DNA from: CAZNVB01 sp964651495
Lineage (GTDB): Bacteria; Acidobacteriota; Aminicenantia; Aminicenantales; UBA8522
NCBI GenBank assembly: GCA_964651495.1
Contig: CAZYWP010000033.1
Coordinates: forward strand, 1-25,225
Direction: 5' to 3'
DNA length: 25,225 nt
The position numbers and the translations under genes are program-made. Each line of letters begins with the position of its first letter. The stretch's first letter is position 1. The notes beneath the pieces are model-generated. The model made no database searches. It was not told the DNA's origin and saw only the letters and a program-made list of their open reading frames with translations. Of this stretch, positions 8,401 through 15,550 are shown piece by piece.

Positions 8401-8841
8401 CTGGTGGCGACCCGGGACGGCGAGGATGAGGTCCAGCCGCAGGGCGCCATCTTCGGGCCCAAGGTTATGCTCATCAACGAGTTCGCGGGGTCCGGCGGGG
8501 ACGCCATGCCGTGGTATTTCAAATCGGCTGGGGTCGGACCGCTCATCGGCAAGAAGACCTGGGGCGGCCTCGTCGGCCGGGCGGGCGCGCCGACCCTCAT
8601 GGACAGAGGATTTGTCTCAGCCCCGAGCTCCGCCGTGTGGAGCCCGAGCGGCGAGTGGATCGCGGAGAATATCGGAGTTCCGCCTGATATTGAGGTTGAA
8701 CACGACCCGGCCCTGGTGCGGCAGGGCAAAGACCCGCAGCTCGACAAGGCGATCGAGACGGTGATGGCCGAACTGGCTAAGAATCCGCTACCGAAGCCGA
8801 AACGACCGGCCTATCCCAACTATCATAAGAAATCGCGTTGA
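5494..8841 (+). CDS. Exported Tricorn protease homologue (S41 family)
   Basis: This 1115-residue protein has a strong Shine-Dalgarno (AAGGAGAGG) before ATG 5494 and a signal peptide (FFFFAYLGLLLFLFPGLVSSQ), so it probably works in the periplasm. Two beta-propellers with PD40-like blades (for example NPVFSPDGARIAF, DPAWCPDGKMIAH, QWSPDSRKIAY) fill residues of about 40-700, interrupted by a Glu/Lys-rich linker near residue 560. Then come a helical C1-like region, a PDZ-like domain (about 820-900) and the S41 core. His778, Ser1000 (GSGGD) and Glu1058 match His746, Ser965 and Glu1023 of Thermoplasma Tricorn, including the identical 58-residue Ser-Glu spacing. The fourth Tricorn residue, Ser745, is Gly777 here. 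It likely trims peptides; the substrate is unknown. Confidence 0.9.
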   Translation: MRTLYRISFFFFAYLGLLLFLFPGLVSSQDTAAEKSSQNAYLLLQSPTLNKTHIVFVFAGDLWTVPREGGAAVRLTSGPGVETNPVFSPDGARIAFTGEYDGNVDVFVIPAAGGVPIRLTWHPAADTALGWTPDGQRVLFTSNRNSYSRFSELYTAGFEGGLEERLPLPMGYEASFSLDGSRIAYVPLPRAFTFWKRYRGGRATPLWIADLADSRIEKVPREDSNDFNPMWVGNKIYFLSDRSGPVTLFAYDTKAKKLSRVIENSGYDLKSGSAGPGAIVYEQFGSLNLYNLQSGKTSRVPVTVRGDMTEVRERFVNVGNMLTSAGISPTGARAVFQARGEIITVPAEKGDARNITNTPGVMERDPAWCPDGKMIAHFSDESGEYMLHIRPQSGIGETVKLSLDDKPTFYFAPQWSPDSRKIAYADCHLGLWYVDVDAKKPVRVALERYYSGGYLMIPSWSPDSNWLAYSKRLKNYQAAIYLYSMETGKSTQVTDGMSDARFPVFDVDGKCLYFAVSTDIGASLQPDIHSFTRPVSRSIYLAVLSKDEPSPLAPESDEEKGTEEKKPEEKKEGPPAPAAKIPDVKIDFENILQRILALPLPSRNYVSLQTGKAGALLAVETAPFLPGAAAAPGLTVHRYELKARKSDVVISGVSDFEMARNGEKYLYNQGNKWFIGTLKPMSPAGAPAAPPSGAGGLSGANALATEGIQVRVNPPAEWRQMFREAWRIEREFFYDPNAHGLDLAAAEKKYAPYLEHIVSRRDLNYLFADMLGELTVGHLSAGGGDLPEVKRVPAGLLGADYKIENGRYRFARVYNGENWNPQLKAPLTQPGVNIQAGDYLLAVNGRELTAKDNIYAFFENTAGKNVLLKVGPKPGGEDAREVTVVPVASESALRNFAWIEDNRRYVDNVTGGRVAYVYMPDTAFGGFTNFNRYFFAQVGREAAIIDERFNAGGNLATDIIEFLQRRLMSLVATRDGEDEVQPQGAIFGPKVMLINEFAGSGGDAMPWYFKSAGVGPLIGKKTWGGLVGRAGAPTLMDRGFVSAPSSAVWSPSGEWIAENIGVPPDIEVEHDPALVRQGKDPQLDKAIETVMAELAKNPLPKPKRPAYPNYHKKSR

Positions 8842-8851
8842 GCGGTCGCGC

Positions 8852-10036
8852 TTAATCTGCCGCAAAGCGGTGGACGGTGAGGCTGTTGAAGGTCTCCCCC
8901 CGCCGCAGGATCGTCGAGGGAAAATTCGGGTTGTTCGGCGAGTCGGGGAAGTGCTGCGTTTCCAGGCAGAAGCCGGAGTGCTTCTTGTATGCTTTGCCCC
9001 CTTTGCCGACGATCGTCCCGTCCAGGAAATTCCCGGTATAGAACTGGATGGCGGGCTCTGTCGTCAGGATTTCCATGACCCGGCCGCTCCCGGGCTCATG
9101 CACCCGGGCGGCCAGCTCCAACGGCCCTCCGCCGCCGCGCAGCACAAAATTATGGTCGTAGCCTCCCTCGACCAGGGCGATCTCGGCGCCGATGGCTTTC
9201 GGGCTCGTGAAATCCCACGGCGTTCCCTTCACCGGACGGATCTCGCCCGTCGGGATCAACCCGGCGTCAACGGGAGTGAAGGCCTCCGCGTTGAGCATCA
9301 GCTCGTGGCCGAGGATGTCGCCTTCGCCCTGTCCGGCCAGGTTGAAATAGGCATGGTTCGTCAGGTTGACCGGGGTCGCCTTGTCCGTGGCCGCCTCGTA
9401 GCTGATCTTGAGCTCGTTCTGATCGGTCAGCGTGTAAACGACGGTGACCTTCAGGTTTCCCGGGTATCCCTCCTCGCCGTCCCTGCTCAGGTAGGTGAAT
9501 TTGACGCCGACCGCCCCCTCTCCTCTCACCGGCTCTGCGCCCCAGACCGCGGCATCAAAACCCCTGAGGCCTCCGTGCAGGCTGTTCTCGCCGTTGTTCT
9601 TGGCCAGTTGATAGGCGGCGCCGTCGAGCATGAATTGTCCCTTGGCGATGCGGTTTCCATACCTCCCGATAATCGAGCCGAAATAGGGATTTGTGTTCCG
9701 TTCGAGATATCCGGCGAGCGCGTCATGCCCCAGGCAAATGTCGGCCCGGTTGCCGCTGCGGTCGGGGACTTCAAGCGAAACGATCGTCGCCCCATAGGTC
9801 ATGATCCTGGTTCTGACTCCTTTGCCGTTCGTCAGGGTGTAGAGCTCGACCGCCGTCCCGTCCGGCAGCCGGCCGAAGATTTCCTTCTGCATGTCCATGA
9901 TTGTCCCTCCTGTAATCTGGGCGGGGCCTCCGGGCTGTTCCGGAGGAGCGGGCTTTTTCCCCTTGCAACCTGACAGACCCGCAGCGGCCGCAATAATCAA
10001 CGCCGCTGTGATTATTCCTTTTACCTTTGGATTCAT
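8852..10036 (-). CDS. galM: Aldose 1-epimerase, lipoprotein
   Basis: This 394-residue mutarotase interconverts alpha and beta anomers of aldoses. The start is ATG 10036, with GGAGG five bases upstream; the frame is open to 10111, but the promoter at 10083-10111 would then lie inside the gene. The N-terminus is a lipoprotein signal with lipobox LSGC (Cys24), so it is probably membrane-anchored outside the cytoplasm. Catalytic residues of the GalM family are present: His154 (NSLHGG), His228 (LTNHAYFNL) and Glu359 (CLETQHFPDSPN). It is divergent from the arabinofuranosidase genes, which fits a role in equilibrating released L-arabinose before uptake. The substrate is inferred from context. Confidence 0.92.
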   Translation of the reverse strand: MNPKVKGIITAALIIAAAAGLSGCKGKKPAPPEQPGGPAQITGGTIMDMQKEIFGRLPDGTAVELYTLTNGKGVRTRIMTYGATIVSLEVPDRSGNRADICLGHDALAGYLERNTNPYFGSIIGRYGNRIAKGQFMLDGAAYQLAKNNGENSLHGGLRGFDAAVWGAEPVRGEGAVGVKFTYLSRDGEEGYPGNLKVTVVYTLTDQNELKISYEAATDKATPVNLTNHAYFNLAGQGEGDILGHELMLNAEAFTPVDAGLIPTGEIRPVKGTPWDFTSPKAIGAEIALVEGGYDHNFVLRGGGGPLELAARVHEPGSGRVMEILTTEPAIQFYTGNFLDGTIVGKGGKAYKKHSGFCLETQHFPDSPNNPNFPSTILRRGETFNSLTVHRFAAD

Positions 10037-10049
10037 CCAGGCCTCCGAT

Positions 10050-10069
10050 CTTTCTCCGAGTCGAGAAAG
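10050..10069 (-). promoter_or_regulatory. Inverted repeat in the epimerase leader
   Basis: CTTTCTC and GAGAAAG are 7-base perfect inverted arms around a 6-base loop. In the minus-strand transcript this hairpin ends 3 bases before the GGAGG Shine-Dalgarno (10046-10042). It could influence translation or be a repressor site overlapping the start of transcription. Function is inferred. Confidence 0.35.
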
Positions 10070-10082
10070 CGATGAGATGATC

Positions 10083-10111
10083 ATCCTACAAGAACTCCGG
10101 CAATATTTCAA
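10083..10111 (-). promoter_or_regulatory. Promoter for the aldose epimerase gene
   Basis: On the minus strand TTGAAA (10111-10106) is followed after exactly 17 bases by TAGGAT (10088-10083). The predicted start near 10076 gives a leader of about 40 bases. Confidence 0.5.
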
Positions 10112-10133
10112 ACATCGATATTAGCCTCCTCCT

Positions 10134-10164
10134 TTGACATCGCGAATGACGTAGGATATATAAT
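10134..10164 (+). promoter_or_regulatory. Strong promoter for the DUF1680 genes
   Basis: A perfect TTGACA (10134-10139) is followed after 17 bases by TATATA (10157-10162), or after 19 by TATAAT (10159-10164). This is back-to-back with the epimerase promoter. It shows that the in-frame ATG at 10163 lies within the promoter and is not the gene start. Confidence 0.6.
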
Positions 10165-10170
10165 GGCCTC

Positions 10171-10303
10171 GAACGACATTGCTGTACTCAGTCAATATCA
10201 GGCCGCCGGCCGGGATTTTTTCCAAAGAACAATGGAGGAGAGTCTCTTCCTCCCGGCTCACCGGCGAGGTAACTCCCAAGCGACAGACAGGGGGGAGGCG
10301 TGC
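10171..10303 (+). promoter_or_regulatory. Long leader with internal hairpin
   Basis: About 130 untranslated bases separate the predicted transcript start from ATG 10304. Within them GGAGGA (10234-10239) can pair with TCCTCC (10248-10253). The paired element is itself Shine-Dalgarno-like. No known riboswitch pattern is recognised. Confidence 0.3.
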
Positions 10304-12180
10304 ATGAATAATAAATTGGTGACCCTAACACTCGGGATTGCCGTCTCCAGCCTGGTTACTTTTTCTTTCGTTTGCCGAGGAGGAAATAACGAAAGCGGGA
10401 TGGATAAAGTCCAGCCCAAGATTCCCGTTGCCGTGCGGCCTTTTCCGCTGAAAAATGTCCGTCTCCTCGACGGGCCGTTCAAGCAGGCGATGGACCGGAA
10501 CACCAAGTATCTCCACGGCCTCGACTCCGACCAGTTGCTCCATAATTTCCGCCTGACTGCCGGCCTCCCGTCATCGGCGCAGCCGCTCGGAGGCTGGGAA
10601 GAGCCGAAGGTCGAACTGCGCGGCCATTTCGTCGGCCACTATCTTTCGGGTTGTGCCCTCACCTATGCGGGCACCGGGGACGTAGCGCTCCGCCGGAAAG
10701 CCGATGCCCTTGTCGCCGAACTCGCCAGGTGCCAGAAGGCCCTCGGAGAAAGCGGCTACCTGAGCGCTTATCCTGAGGAGTTCATCGACCGGGTGATCGA
10801 AGGGAAGCGTGTCTGGGCACCCTGGTACACGCTGCACAAAATCATGGCCGGCCTTCTTGACATGCATTTCTATTGCGGAAACAAAAAGGCGCTCGACGTC
10901 GCCGAGAAGATGGCCGCCTGGGTCACGATGCGCCTTGATAAGCTTGATGACGAGGCCGTTCAGAAAATGCTGAGGGTTGAGCATGGCGGCATGACCGAGG
11001 TCCTGGCCAACCTGTATGCGGTCACCGGAAACGCCGATTATCTTTCCCTGGCCCGCCGCTTTGACCACAAGGTTTTTCTCGACCCGCTGGCGGCGCAGCG
11101 GGATGAGCTCAAGGGCCTGCATGTTAACACCCAGATCCCCAAGGTCATCGGCGCGGCGCGTGAATACGAAATGACCGGAGAAAAATATTATCACGATGTC
11201 GCGGCCTATTTCTGGGACGAGGTCGTCAACCACCGTTCTTATGTTACGGGTGGGACAAGCAACTACGAAGGCTGGAGGAGCGATCCGGACAGGTTGGCGG
11301 CCGAGCTGAGCAGCGCCACCCACGAGACGTGCTGCACTTATAACATGCTCAAGCTCACCCGGCAGCTCTTCACCTGGACCGCAGCTCCCGCCTTGGCCGA
11401 CTATTATGAGCGGGCCCTCTGGAACGGCATCCTCTCCACCCAGGACCCTGAAACGGGGATGACCATGTACTATGTCCCGATGGAATCGGGCTGGTACAAA
11501 ACCTTTGGCACGCCGCTTAATTCGTTCTGGTGCTGCACCGGCACCGGCGTCGAAAGCCACGCTAAATACGGAGACAGCATTTATTTTCACGGTGACAGGT
11601 CGCTTTATGTCAACCTCTTCATCGCCTCCGAGCTCACCTGGCCGGAAAAAGGATTGACCGTGCGCCAGGAAACTCAATTCCCTGAAGAAGAAGGGACGAC
11701 GCTTGTCCTCAGCTGCCGAAGGCCCGTCGACCTGGAGCTGCGCCTTCGCCTTCCTGGTTGGGCGACGAAAGGCGTGACGGTGAAGATCAACGGCGAAACC
11801 CAGGAGGCCTCCACCCATCCGGCAAGCTATCTGACGCTGGCCCGAGCCTGGAAGAACGGCGACCGCATCCGGGTCGAGATGCCGCTTTCGCTCCGCCTTT
11901 GGCCGATGCCGGACGACCCGAAGCTCGCGGCCGTCCTCTACGGACCGATCGTCCTGGCCGGCGAGTTGCCCACGGAGGAGATGGCCGAGGGTCAGGTCTT
12001 CGGGCCCTACCATGCTGATGGGAAGCCGGCGCTCGCGCCAGACTTTGTCGCCTCGACCGGGGACTTGGCCGCCTGGATCCACCCTATCCCCGGCCGGCAG
12101 CTGATCTTCCGGGCCGCCAACTCCGGCCGGCCCGATGACGTGACTCTCCAGCCTTTTTTCCGGGTTTTCGGCGCGCGGTA
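10304..12180 (+). CDS. DUF1680 beta-L-arabinofuranosidase, GH146-like (3' end in gap)
   Basis: The start is ATG 10304 with GGAGG five bases upstream. An exported N-terminus (LVTLTLGIAVSSLVTFSFVC) precedes an (alpha/alpha)6-barrel with family blocks LLDGPFKQAMDRN, LRGHFVGHYLSG, VWAPWYTLHKIMAGL and HVNTQIPKVIGAAREYE. Catalytic residues, by analogy with HypBA1, are Glu322 (acid/base), zinc ligands Glu341 and Cys343 (HETC), and Cys410-Cys411 (SFWCCTG), one of them the nucleophile. The pattern is closer to GH146 than to GH127. The last readable codons are PFFRVFGAR followed by TAN, fitting the family motif RY(x)VYW, so only a short C-terminus is missing in the N-gap. It would release L-arabinose from beta-arabinofuranosides outside the cytoplasm. 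Confidence 0.85.
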
Positions 12181-12280
12181 NNNNNNNNNNNNNNNNNNNN
12201 NNNNNNNNNNNNNNNNNNNNNNNNNNNNNNNNNNNNNNNNNNNNNNNNNNNNNNNNNNNNNNNNNNNNNNNNNNNNNNNN
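12181..12280. other. Assembly gap, 100 N
   Basis: This run of exactly 100 N is the conventional placeholder for a gap of unknown size. It removes the 3' end of the first DUF1680 gene. Any ORF read through it is an artefact. Confidence 0.97.
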
Positions 12281-12292
12281 GGCCTGTTCGGC

Positions 12293-12322
12293 TTGGTCAT
12301 GCTCAAGGAAAGGTGATAGAAT
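12293..12322 (+). promoter_or_regulatory. Weak promoter candidate before second DUF1680 gene
   Basis: TTGGTC (12293-12298) and TAGAAT (12317-12322) are 18 bases apart. The decamer ATAGAATAGG here recurs at 22065-22074, also shortly before a gene. The predicted start is about 30 bases before ATG 12359. Residual coding sequence between 12281 and 12316 cannot be excluded. Confidence 0.3.
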
Positions 12323-12358
12323 AGGAATCCCGATTCAGGAAAGAAGGAGGCTAGGCGC

Positions 12359-14769
12359 ATGTCAAAAAAAACCCGGGTTTGGGCACTTCTTGCCGGCGCG
12401 CTCCTGGTGTGGCCGCAGATCTCCTGCAAGAAAACGGCGGGGGCGGATTATCCCATCAGCCCAGTTCCTCTGACGGCCATCAAACTCAGCGACAATTTTT
12501 GGGCGCCACGCATCGAGACCAATCGTGCGGTCACCATCCCCTTCGCCTTCGAGCAGTCGGAATCGACCGGCCGGATCAAGAATTTCGAGATCGCCGGCGG
12601 CCTTGCCCAGGGCGCGTTCTGCACGAAATATCCGTTCGACGACTCCGATGTCTACAAGGTCATCGAAGGCGCATCCTATTCTCTGATGGTCTATCCCGAT
12701 CCCCGGCTGGAAAAACAAATGGATGATGTCATCGCCAAGATCGCCGCCGCCCAGGAAGACGATGGCTATCTCTACACAGCCCGGACGATCGACCCGGCGA
12801 ACCCGCCGGTCGACTGGGTGGGGAAGGAGCGCTGGTCGAACCTCTACATGAGCCACGAGCTCTACAACCTCGGGCATCTCTATGAAGCGGCCGCGGCCCA
12901 TTTCAAGGCCACGGGAAAAAGGAACCTCCTCAACGTAGCCATCAAGAGCGCCGACCTGGTCGACAGCGTCTTCGGCCCGGGAAAGCGCCGCGGCGCCCCG
13001 GGGCATCAGGAAATCGAAATCGGGCTGGTCAAGCTCTACCGCCAGACCGGAAAGAAAAAATACCTCAGACTGGCCAAGTTTTTCCTGGACGAACGGGGAA
13101 ACGGGACGGACCGCAAGCTCTACGGCGAGTACTCCCAGGATCACAAACCGGTCGTCGAGCAGTCCGAGGCCGTCGGCCACGCCGTCCGGGCGATGTACAT
13201 GTATTCAGGCATGGCCGATGTGGCCGTCCTTACGGGAGATCAAGCTTACAGCCAGGCCCTCCTCCGGCTCTGGGAGGATGTCGCCTTCCGGAAGATGTAT
13301 GTCACCGGCGGGATCGGGGCGGCCGGCGGGATCGAGGGCTTCGGCCCGGCCTACGAACTGCCCAATACCCAGGCTTACTGCGAGACCTGCGCTTCCATCG
13401 CCTTCATTCTCTGGAACCACCGCATGTTCCTGCTCCACGGCGAGGCTAAATACATCGACCTCCTGGAGAGGACACTTTACAACGGCTTTCTCTCCGGGAT
13501 TGCGCTGAGCGGAAATCTTTTCTTCTATCCGAATCCGCTGGAATCTTTCGGCCAGCACCGCCGCAGCCCCTGGTTCAACTGCGCTTGCTGTCCGAGCAAT
13601 GTCGTCCGCTTTGTCCCGCAAATCCCGGGCTTCATGTACGCGACACGCGGCGAAGATCTTTACCTGAACCTGTTTGCGGCGGGTGAAGCGAGCGTCGCGC
13701 TGGGGGACCAGAAAATTCGGCTGGAGCAGCAGACGCTTTACCCCTGGGACGGTGAGGTCAGGATCATCGTCAACCCGGAGAGGTCTGCTGAATTCGGGAT
13801 CAATGTCCGCATCCCCGGATGGGCGCTCGGACGTCCGGTGCCCGGAGATCTGTACCAATACTTGGACACGGGCGAGGGAGAAGCAGAGGTCCGCGTCAAT
13901 GGCGAGCCGGTTCAGCTCGATCTCAATCAGGGATTTGTCCGCATCCGCCGCGCCTGGTCGGCCGATGATACCATCGAAGTCTACCTGCCCATGCCCGTCC
14001 GCAGGGCTGGAGCGAACTCCGCAGTAAAGGCCGATCTCGGAAAAATCGCCCTGGAGCGAGGCCCTCTTGTCTACTGCGCCGAGTGGCCTGACAATGGCGG
14101 CCAGGTCAGCAACCTGGTCCTGGCGGACGATGTCCCGCTGTCCTTTGAACGACGCGACAACCTGCTCAACGGAGCGACCGTGATCAAGGGAGAGGCCGTC
14201 GGGCTGTATGAGGGCCGGCGCCCAGACCAGGTGGCGCCGAGAAAACAAGAGCTGATCGCGATCCCCTATTATTCCTGGGCTCACCGGGGAGAAGGGGAGA
14301 TGGCCGTCTGGCTGCCGCGTCAGGAAGCGGGAGCCAGGGCCCTACCCCGTCCGACGATCGCCTCGATGAGCCGGGCCAGCGCCTCGGGTGACAAGGCGGC
14401 CGAAGCGGTCAATGATCTCTGGGAGCCGCCGAATTCGGGTGACCAAGCCCATCCCTATCTCCACTGGTGGCCCAACAAGGGAACGGAGGAGTGGGTTCAG
14501 TATGATTTTGACCGGATCCTGAGCGTCTCCGGCGTCCAGGTCTACTGGTATGACGACACCGGCCGGGGAGAGTGCCGCGTTCCCGCGTCATGGCGGGTGC
14601 TGTACCGGATCGGCAACGACTGGCTTCCTGTCGAGAACCTGAACGCCTGCGGAGTGGAAAAAGACACCTACAACAGGGTCAGGTTCAGGCCTGTTCTGAC
14701 CAGGGGGCTGCGCCTGGAAATCCAGCTCCAGAAGGATTTTTCAGCCGGGGTTCACGAATGGAAAGTGGA
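12359..14769 (+). CDS. DUF1680 beta-L-arabinofuranosidase, GH127-like (3' end in gap)
   Basis: ATG 12359 has GAAGGAGG eight bases upstream. The N-terminus (VWALLAGALLVWPQISCKK) is an export signal, possibly a lipoprotein with Cys23. The catalytic barrel shows HypBA1-type residues: Glu326 (acid/base; GIEGF), Glu342 and Cys344 (CETC), Glu370, and Cys410-Cys411 (NCACCPSN). Spacings Glu326-Glu342-Cys344-Glu370 equal HypBA1 Glu322-Glu338-Cys340-Glu366. Beta domains follow. A discoidin-like C-terminal segment from about residue 680 (EAVNDLWEPPNSGD to WVQYDF) ends in SAGVHEWKV, the usual end of such proteins, so only a few codons are lost in the gap. It is a divergent paralogue of 10304-12180 and probably has different linkage or aglycone specificity. 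Confidence 0.87.
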
Positions 14770-14869
14770 NNNNNNNNNNNNNNNNNNNNNNNNNNNNNNN
14801 NNNNNNNNNNNNNNNNNNNNNNNNNNNNNNNNNNNNNNNNNNNNNNNNNNNNNNNNNNNNNNNNNNNNN
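14770..14869. other. Assembly gap, 100 N
   Basis: This placeholder gap follows the second DUF1680 gene. The reading after it codes for a different type of protein, so at least one gene boundary lies inside and the true gap length is unknown. Confidence 0.97.
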
Positions 14870-14974
14870 AATTGGACAGGATGGGATAATCCGTATGCGG
14901 TGGCCTACATGCTGGTCATGCTGGGCGCGATCATCTTTATCTGGCTCATCCCGGACGAATACCTGTATGAGTAG
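14870..14974 (+). CDS. C-terminal tail of a membrane protein (5' end in gap)
   Basis: Thirty-four codons before stop TAG contain NWTGWDNPYAVAY, a hydrophobic stretch (MLVMLGAIIFIWLI) and the tail PDEYLYE. This looks like the last membrane helix of a protein that begins in the gap. It does not resemble the C-terminus of a DUF1680 enzyme, so fusion to 12359-14769 is not credible. The gene at 15005 follows by 30 bases. It may be part of the transporter operon. The family is not recognised. Confidence 0.4.
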   Translation, partial: NWTGWDNPYAVAYMLVMLGAIIFIWLIPDEYLYE

Positions 14975-15004
14975 GGAAATCCACCGGAACAGGGGAGCCC
15001 GGGG

Positions 15005-15544
15005 ATGAAAAAAACAGTCCCGACTGCGCTGCTCTGTGTGCTCCTGTTCGTTTTTCAATCGGGGTTCGGCCAGGAGAAATTCAACGACGTCCGACAGCAT
15101 ATGGCGGACCGCCTGACGGCCGTCAAGACAGCGGTCCGTGCCGCCGACCGGGCGGCCGCTCAGGTCAACCTCGCCGAAGCGAAGAAAACCTGGGAGGCCG
15201 AGGTCAGGCCGATGATCGTGGACGGGGTGAAGACGAACGGCCAGTTCCAGGAATATTTCGACCGCCTCGGAGACGTCGAGACAAACCTCACCGCCCTGGC
15301 CGCCGAGCTGGAGGCGGGGGAGACCGGAAGGTTCGAATCCCTCGTCAACGCCGTCATCTGGGCCATCAGCCATCACCCCAGGGGATTTGATGTCCCCCCG
15401 CCACGCTACACAGCATGGGACTGGGTTTTCGGCCTGAGCATCGGGGTCGGTTTCTGCGTTTTCGCCGTCGTCTTCGGCCTCTACCTCCGCCGGTCGTATT
15501 ACCGGAGATACACCAGGCCGGGGACGGAAGGCCGGAAGGGATAG
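15005..15544 (+). CDS. Signal-peptide protein with C-terminal membrane anchor, unknown
   Basis: This is a 179-residue protein of unknown function. GGGGAG lies eight bases before ATG 15005. Residues 1-22 are a signal peptide (TALLCVLLFVFQSGFGQ). Residues of about 25-125 are a charged helical domain, possibly coiled coil (MADRLTAVKTAVRAADRAAAQVNLAEAKKTWEAE). One transmembrane helix lies at about 141-161, followed by a basic cytoplasmic tail (RRSYYRRYTR), giving an outside helical domain anchored in the membrane. The symporter gene starts 6 bases after its stop, which suggests an accessory or sensing role for transport. This role is inference from position only. Confidence 0.7.
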   Translation: MKKTVPTALLCVLLFVFQSGFGQEKFNDVRQHMADRLTAVKTAVRAADRAAAQVNLAEAKKTWEAEVRPMIVDGVKTNGQFQEYFDRLGDVETNLTALAAELEAGETGRFESLVNAVIWAISHHPRGFDVPPPRYTAWDWVFGLSIGVGFCVFAVVFGLYLRRSYYRRYTRPGTEGRKG

Positions 15545-15550
15545 AGTTAG

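Noticed and set aside
8842..8870. Bidirectional terminator between the Tricorn and epimerase genes
   Set aside because: GCGG and CCGC are present, but the loop is long, the stem short, and no T-run follows on either side.
10037..10111. Longer N-terminus for the aldose epimerase
   Set aside because: The lipoprotein signal starts at ATG 10036 with a good GGAGG, and the promoter boxes lie at 10083-10111.
10163..12316. Single 717-residue ORF starting at ATG 10163 and ending at 12316
   Set aside because: ATG 10163 lies within the -10 box of a TTGACA promoter, the signal peptide and GGAGG point to ATG 10304, and the 3' part is read through 100 N.
12359..14974. Fusion of the GH127-like enzyme to a membrane helix
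   Set aside because: The join exists only because Ns contain no stop codon; the enzyme reaches its usual C-terminus just before the gap.
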